Source: Spirometra erinaceieuropaei (lineage: Eukaryota > Platyhelminthes > Cestoda > Diphyllobothriidea > Diphyllobothriidae). Taken from it: a DNA stretch of 64,000 bases. Shown here piece by piece: positions 21,385 to 33,785 of this stretch; the first letter of the stretch is position 1, and each line of letters starts with the position of its first letter. Where the stretch lies: NCBI GenBank assembly GCA_902702965.1, contig CACRXP010000031.1, forward strand, positions 1,179,411 to 1,243,410, written 5' to 3'. A program made the translations under genes and the position numbers. The notes beneath the pieces are model-generated. The model had not been told where the DNA came from, made no database searches, and saw only the letters and a program-made list of their open reading frames with translations.

Positions 21385-22330
21385 AGGCATTGACCGATCT
21401 CATGAAATGTTAGCCAGAATCCTAAAATGTGTTTTTGATTAGGAAGAATTACTTCACTGAGGCAGTAATATTGATTATCACACGTCAGAATCTCATATTG
21501 TTTCAGACTTGCCGGCATGTTGGCTTGCAAATTCACTTCTTTGCGATCTTCTGTAAGAGCCGCACCCAGAAAAAGGTCACTACTTAAGTAGTATGCATTT
21601 TTCTCACAAATTTCCAATGTCCCCATAAATGTACTCATATTTCATAAACGACATGCATACGCCTTCTCTATCTCATTCGGTAGCACCCGAAGAAAGGGTA
21701 TACTTAGGTTTTGAACAAGAATCCCAATTCCAGAATTATTTTAAGCCAAATCAGCCGTTGCATTAGCGTTTAGCGATTTTAGTCTACAAGGTGTATACTT
21801 TCCGGGTGAGGAAAATCATATATTCCTCTGTCTTTAAGAGGATATCATGTAAAGTTCACAATACTTTACACTGGATTGGAACTGTGTTACATACTTCATG
21901 AGAAGCATCAATAAACAGGTATGATGATGCATGAATGGACATTACACAGTCTTTAAAAATCTCATAATCAGGAATCTTTTTAAAACCGAAAGGTACTCCT
22001 TCATCGAGTACAACATGTAAAGATGATGTGATTTTCTACCGAATGAACACAAAAAAACACTTTTATGAATTTTTTTTATAAAATACATTTGAATTTATAA
22101 GGGCATCGGAAATCAGTATGGAAAATGCATACTGCTTAAGTAGTCTTGTTTACCAAGTGCAATTTGTACGGGAACTTTACAAGAAATGTTTTCGAAAGCC
22201 AACAGCCTGAAACATACTAGGACTATGCGGCAGGATAGGTCATACTACAACCCCACCAAGGTAATTCTCCCTGATCGGAATCGCGCTTCAGAATTTCGGC
22301 TAACATTTCATGCGATCGGTCACTCACTCC
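21385..22330. mobile_element. Fold-back Tc1/mariner-like element, copy B
   Basis: Same structure as copy A: a left arm from CTCATGAAATGTTAGCC, a centre with GCATTAGCGTTTAGCGATTT, then a right arm ending in GGCTAACATTTCATGCG. The arms are more diverged than in copy A. No transposase is encoded. The open frames within the element are fortuitous. Confidence 0.7.
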
Positions 22331-22904
22331 ATGTTCGTCCTCGAATAAGTCAAAACCATTGACAAAGATTGGCACCATACAGCAGGGAGGAGGCCTGTAC
22401 TGTAAGCCTGCCGTGCAGAAATTCCAGCGTGGTCTTCTATGGCGCGGAGACTTCCGTAAAAAGACCCTAACCATGTGACTCGAAGTCCACAAGGGGCAGT
22501 TTGCGGACGCGAGTGGCGACACCATCGCGGCTAGTGCGGCGACAGTTAGCCTGGATGATAACCGCACTACAGAGGTCGGCAGCCACCGCAGGTCACAGAT
22601 GGCGATGGAGACGTCACGTAATGGGGAGGGGAGGGGGACTTAACTTTCTAAAACCGCGGGAGCATGTTTTTTCTGGGCGTGCGTTAATGACCGTCGCCAA
22701 ATACGGTGCGGCGCGGCTTTTCAAAGTTTCCCGGTGATGGAGGCATGTTTGCTTTCGAAAGGCAGGAAAAGAAAAATTACGTCCACTTTGCTTATCATAC
22801 ACGCTAGGGTGAGCGTGTTTTGTCCTTACCGAATTCTCCGCTCCTGTGGCACTAATTTGTGCCCAAATCTCAAAATGACGCCATTTTCTATCTTGAAATA
22901 CAGT

Positions 22905-23110
22905 AGATGTCCTAACTCATGAGATGTTAACTGAAATTCTGAAATGTAATTTCAATTCGAAAAGATTACCTAAGTAGGGTTGCAATATTAATCACCTAGC
23001 AACATAGTCCCGGGATAATTCGGTTACTTCGGGATGCCAGCTTTTGAACGAAATTGCTGCCGGCCGCCTGCAAAAACTGTACTCCGTCAAAAAATGACAG
23101 TTTAAGCTCA
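22905..23110 (+). mobile_element. Fold-back element, left-arm fragment
   Basis: Begins TACAGTAGATGTCCTAACTC, then ATGAGATGTTAACTGAAATTC and ATTACCTAAGTAGGG, continuing to GATGCCAGC. This is a left arm of the copy A-C family. The rest of the element is missing or unrecognisable. Confidence 0.6.
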
Positions 23111-23249
23111 TGACTACAGTTCATGAGTTTACACATCTGCTTTATGAGGATACTCGAAGGGAGCTCAAGACCGATGGAGAAATCATGTTCCTTCGTACAG
23201 TAATATCGGCGCAGAATGTTTTACTGAAAGCCTAGATCCAGTTAAACGG

Positions 23250-24090
23250 ATGTCAAAAGTCTCTGACTGAGCAAGAAGGTTGGCGGCAGGGGAAAAAAAG
23301 AAATCGACCGATGTAAGGGTGGTCTGGAAGTGTGTGATTGCGAATTCGAGAGTCCGTTCGAGGCCTTAAACGCTTGAGGTGCTGCCTGTATAATTTGTGG
23401 ACTTTAAAAGCCGTATTCACCGGTCCCAGACTCATCAAACTGGCTACTGTTTTGCGCCTTCGAGACTTGAATAGTTGTGTTTACCTTTACCTCGTTTCTT
23501 GCATAGTGACGTCATGTAAACATCTTCGGTTTAGGGACCCCTACAGATTTGTCTTTAGTTCAAGGACCGCCATCATAGGAATTCCTATGTCTTTCTTATC
23601 ATTCCGAACGCTCTATGCGTAGATTAAAATCAACAGGAAGAATTTTCATTGTTGCAGTAAGATCATATGAATAGGTACATACTGTATTCATACATTTACA
23701 AAGCACTAAATAAGGACTTATAAGATCTTCGGCACTTAATGTCAGCAGTTAAATCTCCAAATGCTCCAAAAGTAGAAAATCCTCCCCAGAAAGTATGTTC
23801 CCATTTTGTCGGTTGTGCTACTGATTTTTCGAATCACAAAAACCTACAGTGTGTCCATGGATATGCTGTTGTGCAGTCGGTGAAGTTTAAAAACATGCGA
23901 TGACTATTCTCCCACAGCGTGCAGCATCTCCTGGTAGGGTGTTACATCATCAATTCTCGAAGGAAATCAAGCTCTCCAAAAGGGCATTACATGAGCCATA
24001 GTAGAGGGGATTGACAGTTCGGCCGTCATTACCGACGATATCCACCGAGCATCCCACATTGTGGTGGACGCAGAGACGATGAGTTGCGTG
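23250..24090. other. No gene recognised
   Basis: A+T-rich, with no family motif. A plus-strand frame at 23338-23622 has no recognisable features. Confidence 0.35.
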
Positions 24091-24095
24091 TGAAT

Positions 24096-25973
24096 ACAGT
24101 ACGTGACCTATCTCCAGAAATCTGATAAAGGAAACTGACGCTAGATTTTCTGGACGTCTTTTACGTTGCACATTTTGTCCGCTCATCCGCATCCTTCAAT
24201 GAAATGTCCTTTTCTTGTGCAGAAATTAATTTTACGTAATTATATCAAGTAAAACATCAGTAAATTTGGGCGAAAATGGACGTTGGAATATATTCTTGCA
24301 ATCTCCTATGCTAATACACGTCCTAGACACCGGTTACGCATCTGAGCGACTTTTTCTTTAAAAGGACAGTAAAGTACTCGCGAGAGTTTTAACAAACAGA
24401 TCTAGCCGGACTTTAAAATTTATTTTATGTCCGATTCCAACCGTGGTAATCAACTTCGTAACACAAAGGTTATTTTAAGAAAACCACAGGTTTTATCAAT
24501 TCCCAAAAGTCAAATTAGCTGATTTGTACGATCTGTTGCCCAAAAGTGCAGAAATAACGCTGACAGAGATTCCTTCGTTTAAGTGGGCTGGAATTGTTTT
24601 GCCGTTTGGAAAATTCTGCCTGATGTCACATAAATGACCACCACCAAACGGTCATTTCCAGTTTTGAACACATGAAAAACTACTTGACGTATAGTTTGGC
24701 TTCTATTCATACTTTATTCAGAAATAGAACTAGCAAAACATTAGTAGTTTCAGCAAAATATCCGTTTTTATGGGCGCGCTGCTGTGCATGCATGATCGAA
24801 AAACAAAGTCTAAAGGCGAGCAAAAACAGTGGAAATGGCCTCAATGTTTAGAGAAAGGCATGTTCTCACGTTTACGGTGGAAACATTTGTATTGTTAATA
24901 AGGTGAAAGAAACGGCCAAAAGTGTCAAATTTTTACTTGGTCTCGTCGTACAAAAATACAAAGTACACAGAGATCCGTCAACGGAGTGCAGTAATAAGGC
25001 ACTTCGTAAAGAAGTAACTTATCAAGGAAAGTTTTCTTATTGATCGAAGGTATATTCGTTGCCGACTTTCGTTGTGGACAGTCATTTTTCTCGAAAATGA
25101 AGTTTGATGTTTGAATGAGTATTCACATGTGACCCAAACGACCATCTCCGTGAAAAGGAGCGCCCGAACACTCACTGATTCCGCAAATGCCTTCAAGAGT
25201 AATCTTACATTTAAGTTCTTATCAGACAGGTAATTCAGAATCTGTCTTTATGGACGATCGGGTGAAAACACTGAAAATCATGGAGCATTCAGTAATATTT
25301 CAAGGCCGATATGGAACAACGTAATCCAAAACGAACGAAAAATGTAAATTAAATTACCGAAGAAAATTTCTCCCTATAAACACAAAATGGTATGTTTACG
25401 ATCACGCCTGCCAGTTCTATTTAAATTGACTAGGCAACGATCGGCCTGACAGCACGTCACCTTATGAAAACTTTTGTTCCTATGACGTTCAAGTAAAATC
25501 CACTTTCTTGTGTTGAACCCCGTCTCATTTAACTCAAACGAGTCAAGAATATCAAGAATCCTTGGAAAACTGTTTTGGAATCTACACTCAGAATGTAGCT
25601 AGTTGACAAACCGTCATATATGAAATCGTACTAATTAGTAAACGATATTTAGACGTAAACTTCACTGACACACTGACATACTTTATGTCTTTTTTTATAT
25701 TTACTACGTTTTTGTTATGAGAATACATTCTACACATTTAAAAACGAAGTTTACTAGATTAGAGCCATTTCTGAATTTTTCGGGATATTGCGCTTTTTTA
25801 AAAAAATAGGCATTTCCAAACAACGCAACACTGCCTTTATTATTTCTTTTATGTTTTTTATTCTTTTAAACTTGTTCTTAATTAATGTAGACATTGGACT
25901 CACGAAATCATGTCAGTTTGCGAGTGATTGGCAATCATTCGTAAATTTCGACACATTTCATGAGTTAGGTAAC
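24096..25973. mobile_element. Possible longer Tc1/mariner-like element (ends only)
   Basis: The left string TACAGTACGTGACCTATCTC at 24096 and the right string at 25940-25973 (reverse complement TACAGTGCGTTACCTAACTC then ATGAAATGT) resemble the ends of the fold-back family and face each other. The 1.9 kb between is A+T-rich and encodes no frame above about 80 codons. If they are partners, this is a decayed, longer relative. If not, these are two unrelated solo ends. The right end is convincing and the left is weak. Confidence 0.35.
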
Positions 25974-26279
25974 GCACTGTAAGTTTATGGTGTCAGCAGA
26001 CGTGTGCTGTGTCTGTCATACCCTCACTCCATCACTCTCCTGGGGCCGGTGTCAGGACAGAGAAAATAGACCGGAGGCTGGGTCGGTCACAGGTGGCCGA
26101 AGCGGCTCCAGCCTGCGTCTGGGTGTGCCACTACTCTCCCCCCCCCATATGTGGCATTTGTTATGAGCGCTCAGACGAATAAAGCATGCGGTGCCTCGAT
26201 CTGGCCTCGGTGTCGATTCGGCACAAATCCCACGCGGCCCGTTGTAGAGGATTTAATCCGAATTACAGATGTTCTTGCG

Positions 26280-27125
26280 ATAAATATCAGGAGATAGGGT
26301 GAGGGTTAGGTGAGGGGTGTGGGTACGGGGATTAAGGCAACTGATAGTATAGGGCGCTAAAGTTAAAGTTAGGATAGAAGAATAGGTAGGTCCTGGAATT
26401 TAGCGGAAGTAGACCCCCTAGTACGGGGTATCCTTATTCCCGTTCCCAACCTATTTAATCTCAGCAACATGGCTTGTAGCTTTGTATCGTTTGGATACCC
26501 AGTACCATTTCCACGCATATATCCGAAACAGTTAGGTTGTATCCCACGATTCAACTGAAAAATTGGGTAGGGGTCGGTTACGCTGTCCTGGTCTCAAGTG
26601 TACGCGCAATGTGGGCATTGCAAGTAAAGTGGGTCGATGCAGGATGCTGAAATCATTAGTGAGAAATTAACAAAAGCTAAAACAGAAGAGGGCAACCTGA
26701 TGTTTCGGTTTATATATAGGGTTAGTTTCGGGGTTTTGGTTAGTGTCAAACTGAGAATTGATTGTAGCGTTAGGGTTTTTTGTTAAGTTTAAGGGCTCCG
26801 TTTAGAGTAAGGCTTTGGATTACGGCTTAGGTTTACGACTAGTGTTTTGGTTTGAGGTAGGGTTATCGTTAGGGTTGGGGCGGGGTTACAGTTAAAGTTA
26901 GGTTCGGCATTATGGTTAAGGTTCGGGTTAGAGTTTGGGTTATGGTTTTGGTTAGGCTTGGAGTTGAGGTTAGGGTTAGGATTTGGGACAGGGTTAAAAT
27001 TAGGCTTAGGGCTAGGGTTGGGGTTTGCGGTAGGTTTAGGGTTAGGTTTGGTTTTAGGTTTACGGTTAGCGTTGGGTTTATAATAACGTTAAGGATTAGG
27101 TTTACTTTTGGGGTTGAGGTGAGTT
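26280..27125 (+). repeat. Long degenerate TTAGGG-like tract
   Basis: Over 800 bases dominated by variants of GGTTAGGGTTA (GGTTTAGG, GGTTAGGTTTGG, GGTTATGGTT). Units drift in length and sequence, unlike a fresh telomere. An open frame at 26912-27175 translates to repeated VRVRV-type residues and is not a gene. TTAGGG is the usual flatworm telomere unit, so this could be an old interstitial telomeric tract or the interior of a TIR element. I could not find its ends. Confidence 0.75.
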
Positions 27126-27129
27126 TTAA

Positions 27130-29890
27130 AGTGTTTCATCTTGGTACCAGGATAGCAAAATGGACCTTTGCCTGAAATTGTTGCCTGCTTTTCTGAACCT
27201 TGTATCCCGTGGTGGGAATTTGATCACATAAGATTTTTAGCACCTGATTAGAGGACGGCGTTTGTTGTACTTGTGGTAAGATTTTCAATAAACCGTTTAC
27301 GCTGAACGTAATAGTGGGGGTGGTTTTCTTGATCATCTGCGGGACATGGGAGTCTGTTATGTGGGCCAGCGGTTTGCTCACCGGTCTGTCCATTCAGCGG
27401 GCGGCTATGGCTCTTACCAGAGACTGCCGATGTATTGGATAAGTGTATGCCACGGTACCTCCACTGACCTTCTAAGCAAAACGGAATGACAGATTCCTGT
27501 AAAATTTTAACTTTCCATTTTTTCTAAGGTTCTCATGGGGATAGTTGGTTTAATTCCGGTTTTGATTCAGTCTTCTTCCATAACTTTTGACTAAAGACTC
27601 GTCTTGACTTCTTTCCACTTTGGTGGAATTGTGATGATCCTACTCCGTGCGCCTGTTGCCATATTGTGCTTCTTGCACGTACCACTGCTGTCCAAAGCGG
27701 CAAGTCAACTTCAAGGTCGGAGCAGACATGCCTCCACTCCAGCCGCTCTCACGCCTGCCCCACTGTCACTCTGGATGCCTGCTCTGGCCGGCGCTGGACG
27801 TGTTTCCCTTCCGGCTATCAGCTTCTTCCAACCGGTCCATTATGTAAAGGATACAGCGTACTGCCTTCTAGTACCCGACTTCTCCCATCTGTATTCTACA
27901 CAGGCCTGAAGGTTGTAGTGGTTAGGGCCAGCCTACAACTTAGGCTGCTATGACTGAATATCCAATATGTTACTTACATCGGCTGAATTAGAAGTCTGTA
28001 ACATGTTTAATCACACTGAAAGAGCCTCAGTACATACTGAAAAATGCCAGTGTCCGAAAGCCCAACCCTTAGGTGTTTCGGCAATTTCCTGCGGTTGCAT
28101 ATCGCTCTCACATGAGTTTCGGCTCATCAGTGGGTCCCAAGACCCAAACATTTTGCCCGGCGTCCGCGGTGGACACAGGCTGGGGCAGTTTTTGCGTGTG
28201 CTACACATTTTTGGCTAGACAGGAAGAAATATTGCACAGGTATTGAGCCGAACTCGGGATTCGGCAGTCCGATGACTCCAGTTCAAGCAGTTATGTGAAA
28301 TTCGGGTTTGAAAATCAGTATTTCTTTGCCCACAGCACACATTCCAAAGCCGGGGCTACAAACGAACCAGTTGATGAGCAGAAGCCATCAGAGTTAAATA
28401 ATGCAGGCGAACTCGTGTCAATGAGTTTAGCCGGTACATACCCTGGGGAGTATAGTGGGGCAATATCTGGTGTAATAAACAACGATTTCCATTTCTCGAA
28501 TCCCTCCAGTAGAAATACTTGACTAAGGAGGTCAAACATGGTTGACGGTTGCGAAAGTGGACGAAATACGAAGACAGTGTCTCAGACAAAGGTAATTAAC
28601 CGCTGAAAGCCGTGCCTGTATACAGATGGAATTAATTTGAATCTCCCCGATTACATTTTCAATGGCTAATAAAATCACTCATTATAGTAGACGTTTGCAG
28701 AGATTGAAACTTAGCTCCGACAATTATTTCTGGACATTAGGAAATTCAGATCACTTACAGCAGTAAACAGTTGTCTAACTGCTTTATTTACAACATTTTT
28801 GACATTTCCGGAGCTGACTGGGTAGGTCGGGTCTAGCCTTATAAAACTGTAATGAATATTAAGAAATAATATTCAGGGAAATTTACAGCACCTACTGGAT
28901 TTTTCACAGAATAAAAAGGCTTCAGAAATATTATTTGTTTGCACACTACGCATGCCGAAGAACCTTGTTTTAGCACTCGGGACCTAGACGGAGAAAGAAC
29001 CACTTAGAGCTTTTTTCGTGCCGACTATTCACAAAGCAGCATAAATAGGAACTTGGAAGGCAAACTAAAAGAGGAAAAAAGACATTATGCCGCCAGGCCA
29101 GTACCCTTCTGTTCAGAGCTCAATCATCCTCTGCTGGAAGTCCACGCTTTGGGTGGTACGAGATAAAAACTGGGAAATTTGGGAACTACGGGAGACTAAT
29201 TAAAGGGAGCGTAGAATCCGATAAGGAGGATTAGAATGTACCCATTGTTACACTGGCAAACTCTGTGAATTTTGAAGAGACCAAACGCAGGACGCGAAGA
29301 GGAGGGTTAAAAAGTACCAAAATTCTGAACTGAAAAAGGCACCGCTTATTTTGGGTTAATTTCCAGCATTCCTCCGCCCCGAAATAGTAGTCGTCCCACT
29401 TCTGATGACATAGTGGAGTTGGCCAGAAACGGTGGACTACATAAAATGCGTAGGAGAAAGATTCAAATATTTAAAAAAAACATTAATAAACCGAAACTTT
29501 AGATTAATTTTTAGGAGGCACAAGATATTGTTCGCTGTCATAAATCACCGAACTTTGGGTGGGTTCTTCAGTTTGACTGCGGAGCGTTTGGTAGGGGAAA
29601 ATGAGTTCGAAGAATCTGCCTCTTGTTTCATCAACAGTTCGCCTTCTGGTCAGCATTGAGCAAAATCGCTGCAAACTCTCTCCAAACACTCAGCGGTCCC
29701 TGACATAATTCTTTAGTGTAACTCGGGGGAGAAGAAAACCAGAAGTGAGTAAACAATTGGATCGCGCACATGCCCCTTCGGGAGCCCATACTACAGGGTG
29801 TTATCCTGCTCCACTAACTACCCCCCTTCACTCCTGCTATACTCAACTTAGCCAGGAAAATGATTTATTTATACCCCAGTCAGTTCGCCA
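27130..29890. other. No gene recognised
   Basis: A stretch of 2.7 kb. Frames at 27604-27909 and 28295-28522 are the longest and show no domain, signal peptide or splice context that I trust. The 28060-28215 segment resembles 41130-41220 (both with a CTCATCAGTGGG core and nearby GTCC-rich DNA), so a small unnamed repeat lies there. Confidence 0.35.
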
Positions 29891-30440
29891 TGCCTGCAAA
29901 GCATTTGGAATGGCATCCTGTATCTCTTGCAGTTGCTTGAGAAAAATCTTACGGATGTCCCTTTATCCTCGCTTTGGTCCGCCTTGCGTACAAGCTCGCT
30001 TACCGACCTCACCGTGGAATAGTTGCCTTGTTAGACGCTCTTTGGCCATCTCCAAGACGAACCCGTTTTATTGTGGTTAAAGTTGTATCAGAGTAGCATA
30101 AGTCCGCGACGTCGGTCTTTGGGACCACTCCTCCTATTCCACCGTCAGTATTCTTTGGAGGCCACTGAACTGGAACCAGGTAAGTTCCCCTACTTGGCTT
30201 TTCTGCGTTGCCCAAGTCCTCACTCCATACAGCAGTGTAGTCAGAACGACAGCGCTGTATATCCTCATTTTCCTTCTGAGGAGGATGTTGGGGAGGTTCC
30301 AGTAACACACCCTGCAGAAATCCTGATTAGCTTCGTCCGAATTTTGCTGCGTCCTGAGATAGTCCTTCCTAAGTATGCAAATTTCTCCACAGGCGTTAAG
30401 TAAGTTCCACTGGCTTTCACCGTGGTTCGCTGTACGTCTC
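29890..30440 (-). pseudogene. Remnant of a second type of LINE RT C-terminus
   Basis: On the minus strand, broken frames spell LTPVEKFAYLGRTISGRSKI, then VVLTTLLYGVRTW, then MAKERLTRQLFHGEVG and CTQGGPKR. These correspond to the FxYLGSTxS, LLYGxETW and RLPKxxFYGE blocks after the RT domain of EN/RT LINEs. The wording differs from copies 1-3, so it is a different, older lineage. It has many stops and no RT catalytic core. Confidence 0.7.
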
Positions 30441-30589
30441 GGTTTACTCCAGTTGGTACATGATCACTATATCCCCCGGACTTTTTGCAGTCGGGGGCGA
30501 CGTGGTTCGCGCTCTCCGCTAAATGACCGTTTCGATCTTGATGTTGAGTAGCCAGTGGTCCGCAAATCACGCCTAGACACAAATATCGG

Positions 30590-30830
30590 GTACCTTCGTT
30601 CGTTATAATGACAGAGGGATGCGCACCGATCGCGTTACGGAACTCACTCCTGCCTTGGGGCTTTCTCTGAAGTCCCGCCAGCAGCCGCACGGCGGCGCAT
30701 CCTATAGGCAGAATAACACTAGCGATAAGGATAAGGGAGGCTGGAATGTCCGTTTCTGGCCTGTTAGCCGTCATCAGCCAGTCTCATCCAACCCCAAAAG
30801 TGATCATTTCAGTTCCCCTTGTCTTTTTCG
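30590..30830 (+). repeat. Dispersed repeat R-B
   Basis: CACCGATCGCGTTACGGAAC, CCCGCCAGCAGCCGCACGGC, GGGAGGCTGGAATG and TTAGCCGTCATCAGCCAG occur in the same order at 40.31-40.49 kb. Non-coding. Confidence 0.75.
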
Positions 30831-31012
30831 ATAGTGCTATCCGTCTTTCCTTCCTGTCTGAAGGGGTCCGATGGCAAGTGGCTACTCGTCAGTCCGAGAG
30901 CTGATGTTCACCTTCAGTCGCTCCCTTACGGCAGGTCCTTATCAGAGGGGTGGAGAGTACTAGGTTGCAATTAATGGGACAAAGTAGACCAAACTATTTC
31001 ACTAGATTCGTC

Positions 31013-31653
31013 GGTAAGATTGCAGTTGGTAGCCGGACATTATACGTTGATACTGTCGACGTACGTACTTGTTATCAGTAGGCGTGCTTACCTTGTCCAG
31101 GGAACTCGTTATCGATAGGTGTGTTCTTACTGAGTTAGAAGGGTCGCCAGTTTCGGTCAGGCTGTTGCGTTTAGTGAGGGTCAGGGTTAGGCGTAGGTTA
31201 GGTCTTAGGATTAGGATTTGCGTTTTAGGGTCAGGGTTTAGGTTCCCGTTAGGGTTACGGTTGAGATTAAGGTTAGGGTTAGGGTTAGGCTTAAGGTTTG
31301 GGCCAGGATTAAGTTTAGTGTTAGGGTTAGGGTTATGGCTAGGTTTTGGGTTAGCGTTGGGATTTTGTATTTTGCTTACTTTTCGATTTTTAAGGCTTAG
31401 GGTTAGGCTTTACGGTTATGGTCAGCGTTGGATTTTAGGTTTAACCATAGGGTTTAAATTTCTGCCATTATTCCACCTGCTTAAAACTTTCCAGCACTTT
31501 CCCTGGTAACTTTACTTTTACCCAGAAACTCCAGCATTCCTCTACCAGTCCTTCCATTTATCCCGCCCATATAACCCCCTTTCCCACCATTCCCGTACGA
31601 CAGTGACCCGGCTGTCCGCCTCATCATTCCTGGCTACCAACTGCGATCTAACC
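31013..31653. mobile_element. TIR element with TTAGGG-like interior and 8-bp duplication (1)
   Basis: The 641-bp element starts GGTAAGATTGCAGTTGGTAG and ends CTACCAACTGCGATCTAACC, which are inverted repeats. It is flanked on both sides by GATTCGTC (31005-31012 and 31654-31661), an exact 8-bp target duplication. The interior 31150-31450 is a degenerate run of GGTTAGGGTTA-like units. No protein is encoded: the 146-codon frame inside is repeat translation. An 8-bp duplication suggests a hAT- or P-like mover supplied in trans, and the superfamily is an inference. Confidence 0.85.
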
Positions 31654-31661
31654 GATTCGTC

Positions 31662-32690
31662 ACCACAAAGGTTGCCAGGAACGATCCATTGGCTGTGACG
31701 ACCACCTTTGTGCTGTCTGGCACTCTATGCGAAGCGCTCCGGGCATCCGGATTTCAGCATGATTTTTCAGTATTCATCCCAGTTCAGTGCCAGAAGCCTT
31801 CGGCAAGCAGAAAATGTGGCGCGCGGGCTTGATGTCAAATCTTGACGTTTTTCTTGCAGTCGATGAGTCACGATTACTTCGATTGCTCACGGCGTTTCAG
31901 TAATCCGAGCTCTCTTTCTTGAGAGATGTCTTTGCTCCAAGTGTGGTCGGGCAACTGAGCAGATCGTTCACGAAGACTTTGCTAACAGTAAGAATAAGAA
32001 ACGGTTCATGCTGATTGACGTTTATGAACCCCATTGCTTCGCTGCGTTCACGTAGGTGGACGATTGAGGTTTCCTTAAACCCTTGCGATAATTGTACCTC
32101 TCATTTGCATGTCCTAAACCAGTATGAAAAGTCCGTAGACCGCCGCGTCGGCAACCTTCCACTGAAACCCAGCCGGGACCCGAAGTTTTTCCGTCAGACA
32201 GCTGTCGCAACAGCCTGATCGTCTCTTGCAGTGATCGCGTGCGTCTGAGGTCGAGAATGCGTTTTCATTTCAGGAAATCAGTTAACAGCTTCTCCACAAT
32301 TCGCAGGTGGGCGTTTGAGGATACTGATGAAGTGTGCGGCTCAGGTCTGTGGAATCTGCGATTGCTCCATTTAAGCTGAACAGTGACGCGATCCCCTCTG
32401 CCCGGAGATCACAAATATTTTTTTTCACATCACAACTGCCTACGTCTTTATATTTCTTCGGCCTTGCGCGTCAGCCATCAGTCTCTGTCGCACTTCGAGG
32501 GAAAACCGCGCTACCAACGTCGGTTGGTCCGCTGCCTACTTTATTTGTCCGAGTTCTTCCTTGTCATCTACAAGTCGGTCTTGGTGCTGCCGACCAATGC
32601 CCTGGAGGACTTTCAAGCCAGTTAACCCCAGCAGCAACGTTTTCCGATTCCAGAAATTGCGTTTATTTCAAAGTGGTGCTCAACATTCAT
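31662..32690. other. No gene recognised
   Basis: Two overlapping plus-strand frames at 32334-32732 have no recognisable motif. No repeat was identified. Confidence 0.35.
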
Positions 32691-33065
32691 TGGCAGCCTA
32701 AAAATACAGTGAATAATCTGACCCAATCGTGAAAAACCACGTGAACTCGGTGGGGTTCGAACTCAAGGACAGCAAAGGGAAAGCTTGAGTACAGCCAATG
32801 CTCTAGCCATTTGACTTACGAGGCCTAACCGGGAACCGTGCGTTTAATCACATTTGGATCAAGTTACCCGTCCAGCCTACCGCAACGTTTGGAATCCACC
32901 AAATCTGATAAAGCAAGCTCATTGCCCAGACAGGATTTCCTAGGCAATCAATCTGGAATCCACCGGATGGTTGTACTCAAGCCTTGACCTTGCTCTCCTG
33001 GGCTCGAATTTCACTGAGGACGTCGATTTTTCGCAAACAGTTCAAATGGATTATTCAAATCTGTC
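32690..33065 (-). repeat. tRNA-derived SINE, minus strand, with partial plus-strand copy
   Basis: The reverse complement of 32745-32828 is a tRNA-like head (B box GGTTCGAAC-like, A box decayed) with body to about 32960. A partial plus-strand head then follows (GGTTGTACTCAAGCC, GGGCTCGAATTTC, TCGATTTTTCGCAAACAG). Again two heads face outward around a shared body, as at 7.6-8.0 and 42.8-43.4 kb. Confidence 0.75.
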
Positions 33066-33780
33066 ACAAACGCTTGTTAACAATACAGTGATAAGTTAAA
33101 TTTATGCTTTTTCATCTAGAAATCGCCTGCGGTTTCAGAGTCCCTCTTCCACCTTAGGGACGTCAAGGCAATACCCAGCACGAAATCACACATCGTATAT
33201 CGCCTTTGTCCCTAGCACATTACACTGATCTCGCATACTGCGGCGTGCCTCGTCCAGCAGTTACAGATGATCCGAGCGAGGATGCAGTTAAGTACCCTTC
33301 CAATTTGGAGGGCGTAAGAACTGCGCATACATCCTACAGATCGGGACGGTTTCCATTGCTGGTTTAATGATAATTTTGCCCTGAATCCAAGACAGCGTGA
33401 CCTGAGCCTACACAGGCATCGAAGTGTGTAACCAATCAGTCTGCTTTCGCACATCCGGAAAGAAGGCGTGAGGTTCCTCGTAGACTTTTTTCTTTGGTGA
33501 ATGTGGGAAAGTTCCCTCCTTGGAGAGGGAGCCTCATACGACGATCGTTGTTTTCTCGCTGGTGGTAGGACAGTTTTAGTGGCGAGGCTGACTCAAGTTT
33601 TCCGCATTTCCGCTTTTTTGTTCCAGAAGGATCTACAGCCGGCACCTACATCCTTTGGTTGTCCTTGTTCAGAGAATCGGATTCCATCCGAGGCCACGAG
33701 TTCAACGTTGCACTGAACCAGTCTGCAGTCGACTACATCTGTCCGCCTCTCTAATCAGTTGTCAACTGAAATATTTCAAT
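33066..33780. other. No gene recognised
   Basis: No coding motif, RNA gene or repeat identified. Confidence 0.35.
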
Positions 33781-33785
33781 GTACA

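Noticed and set aside
26912..27175. An 87-codon arginine/valine-rich protein
   Set aside because: It is the translation of a degenerate TTAGGG-like tract. The same holds for 31069-31509.
28110..28140. CTGATGAGCCGAAAC on the minus strand, resembling a hammerhead core (also a similar CTGATGAGTCG near 41175)
   Set aside because: Only one or two bases separate CTGATGA from GAAA, leaving no stem II, and the 41.2-kb copy lacks GAAA. Probably just a small repeat shared by the two sites.
28295..28522. A 75-codon frame with a protein-like composition
   Set aside because: No motif, no splice context and an overlapping antisense frame of equal length.
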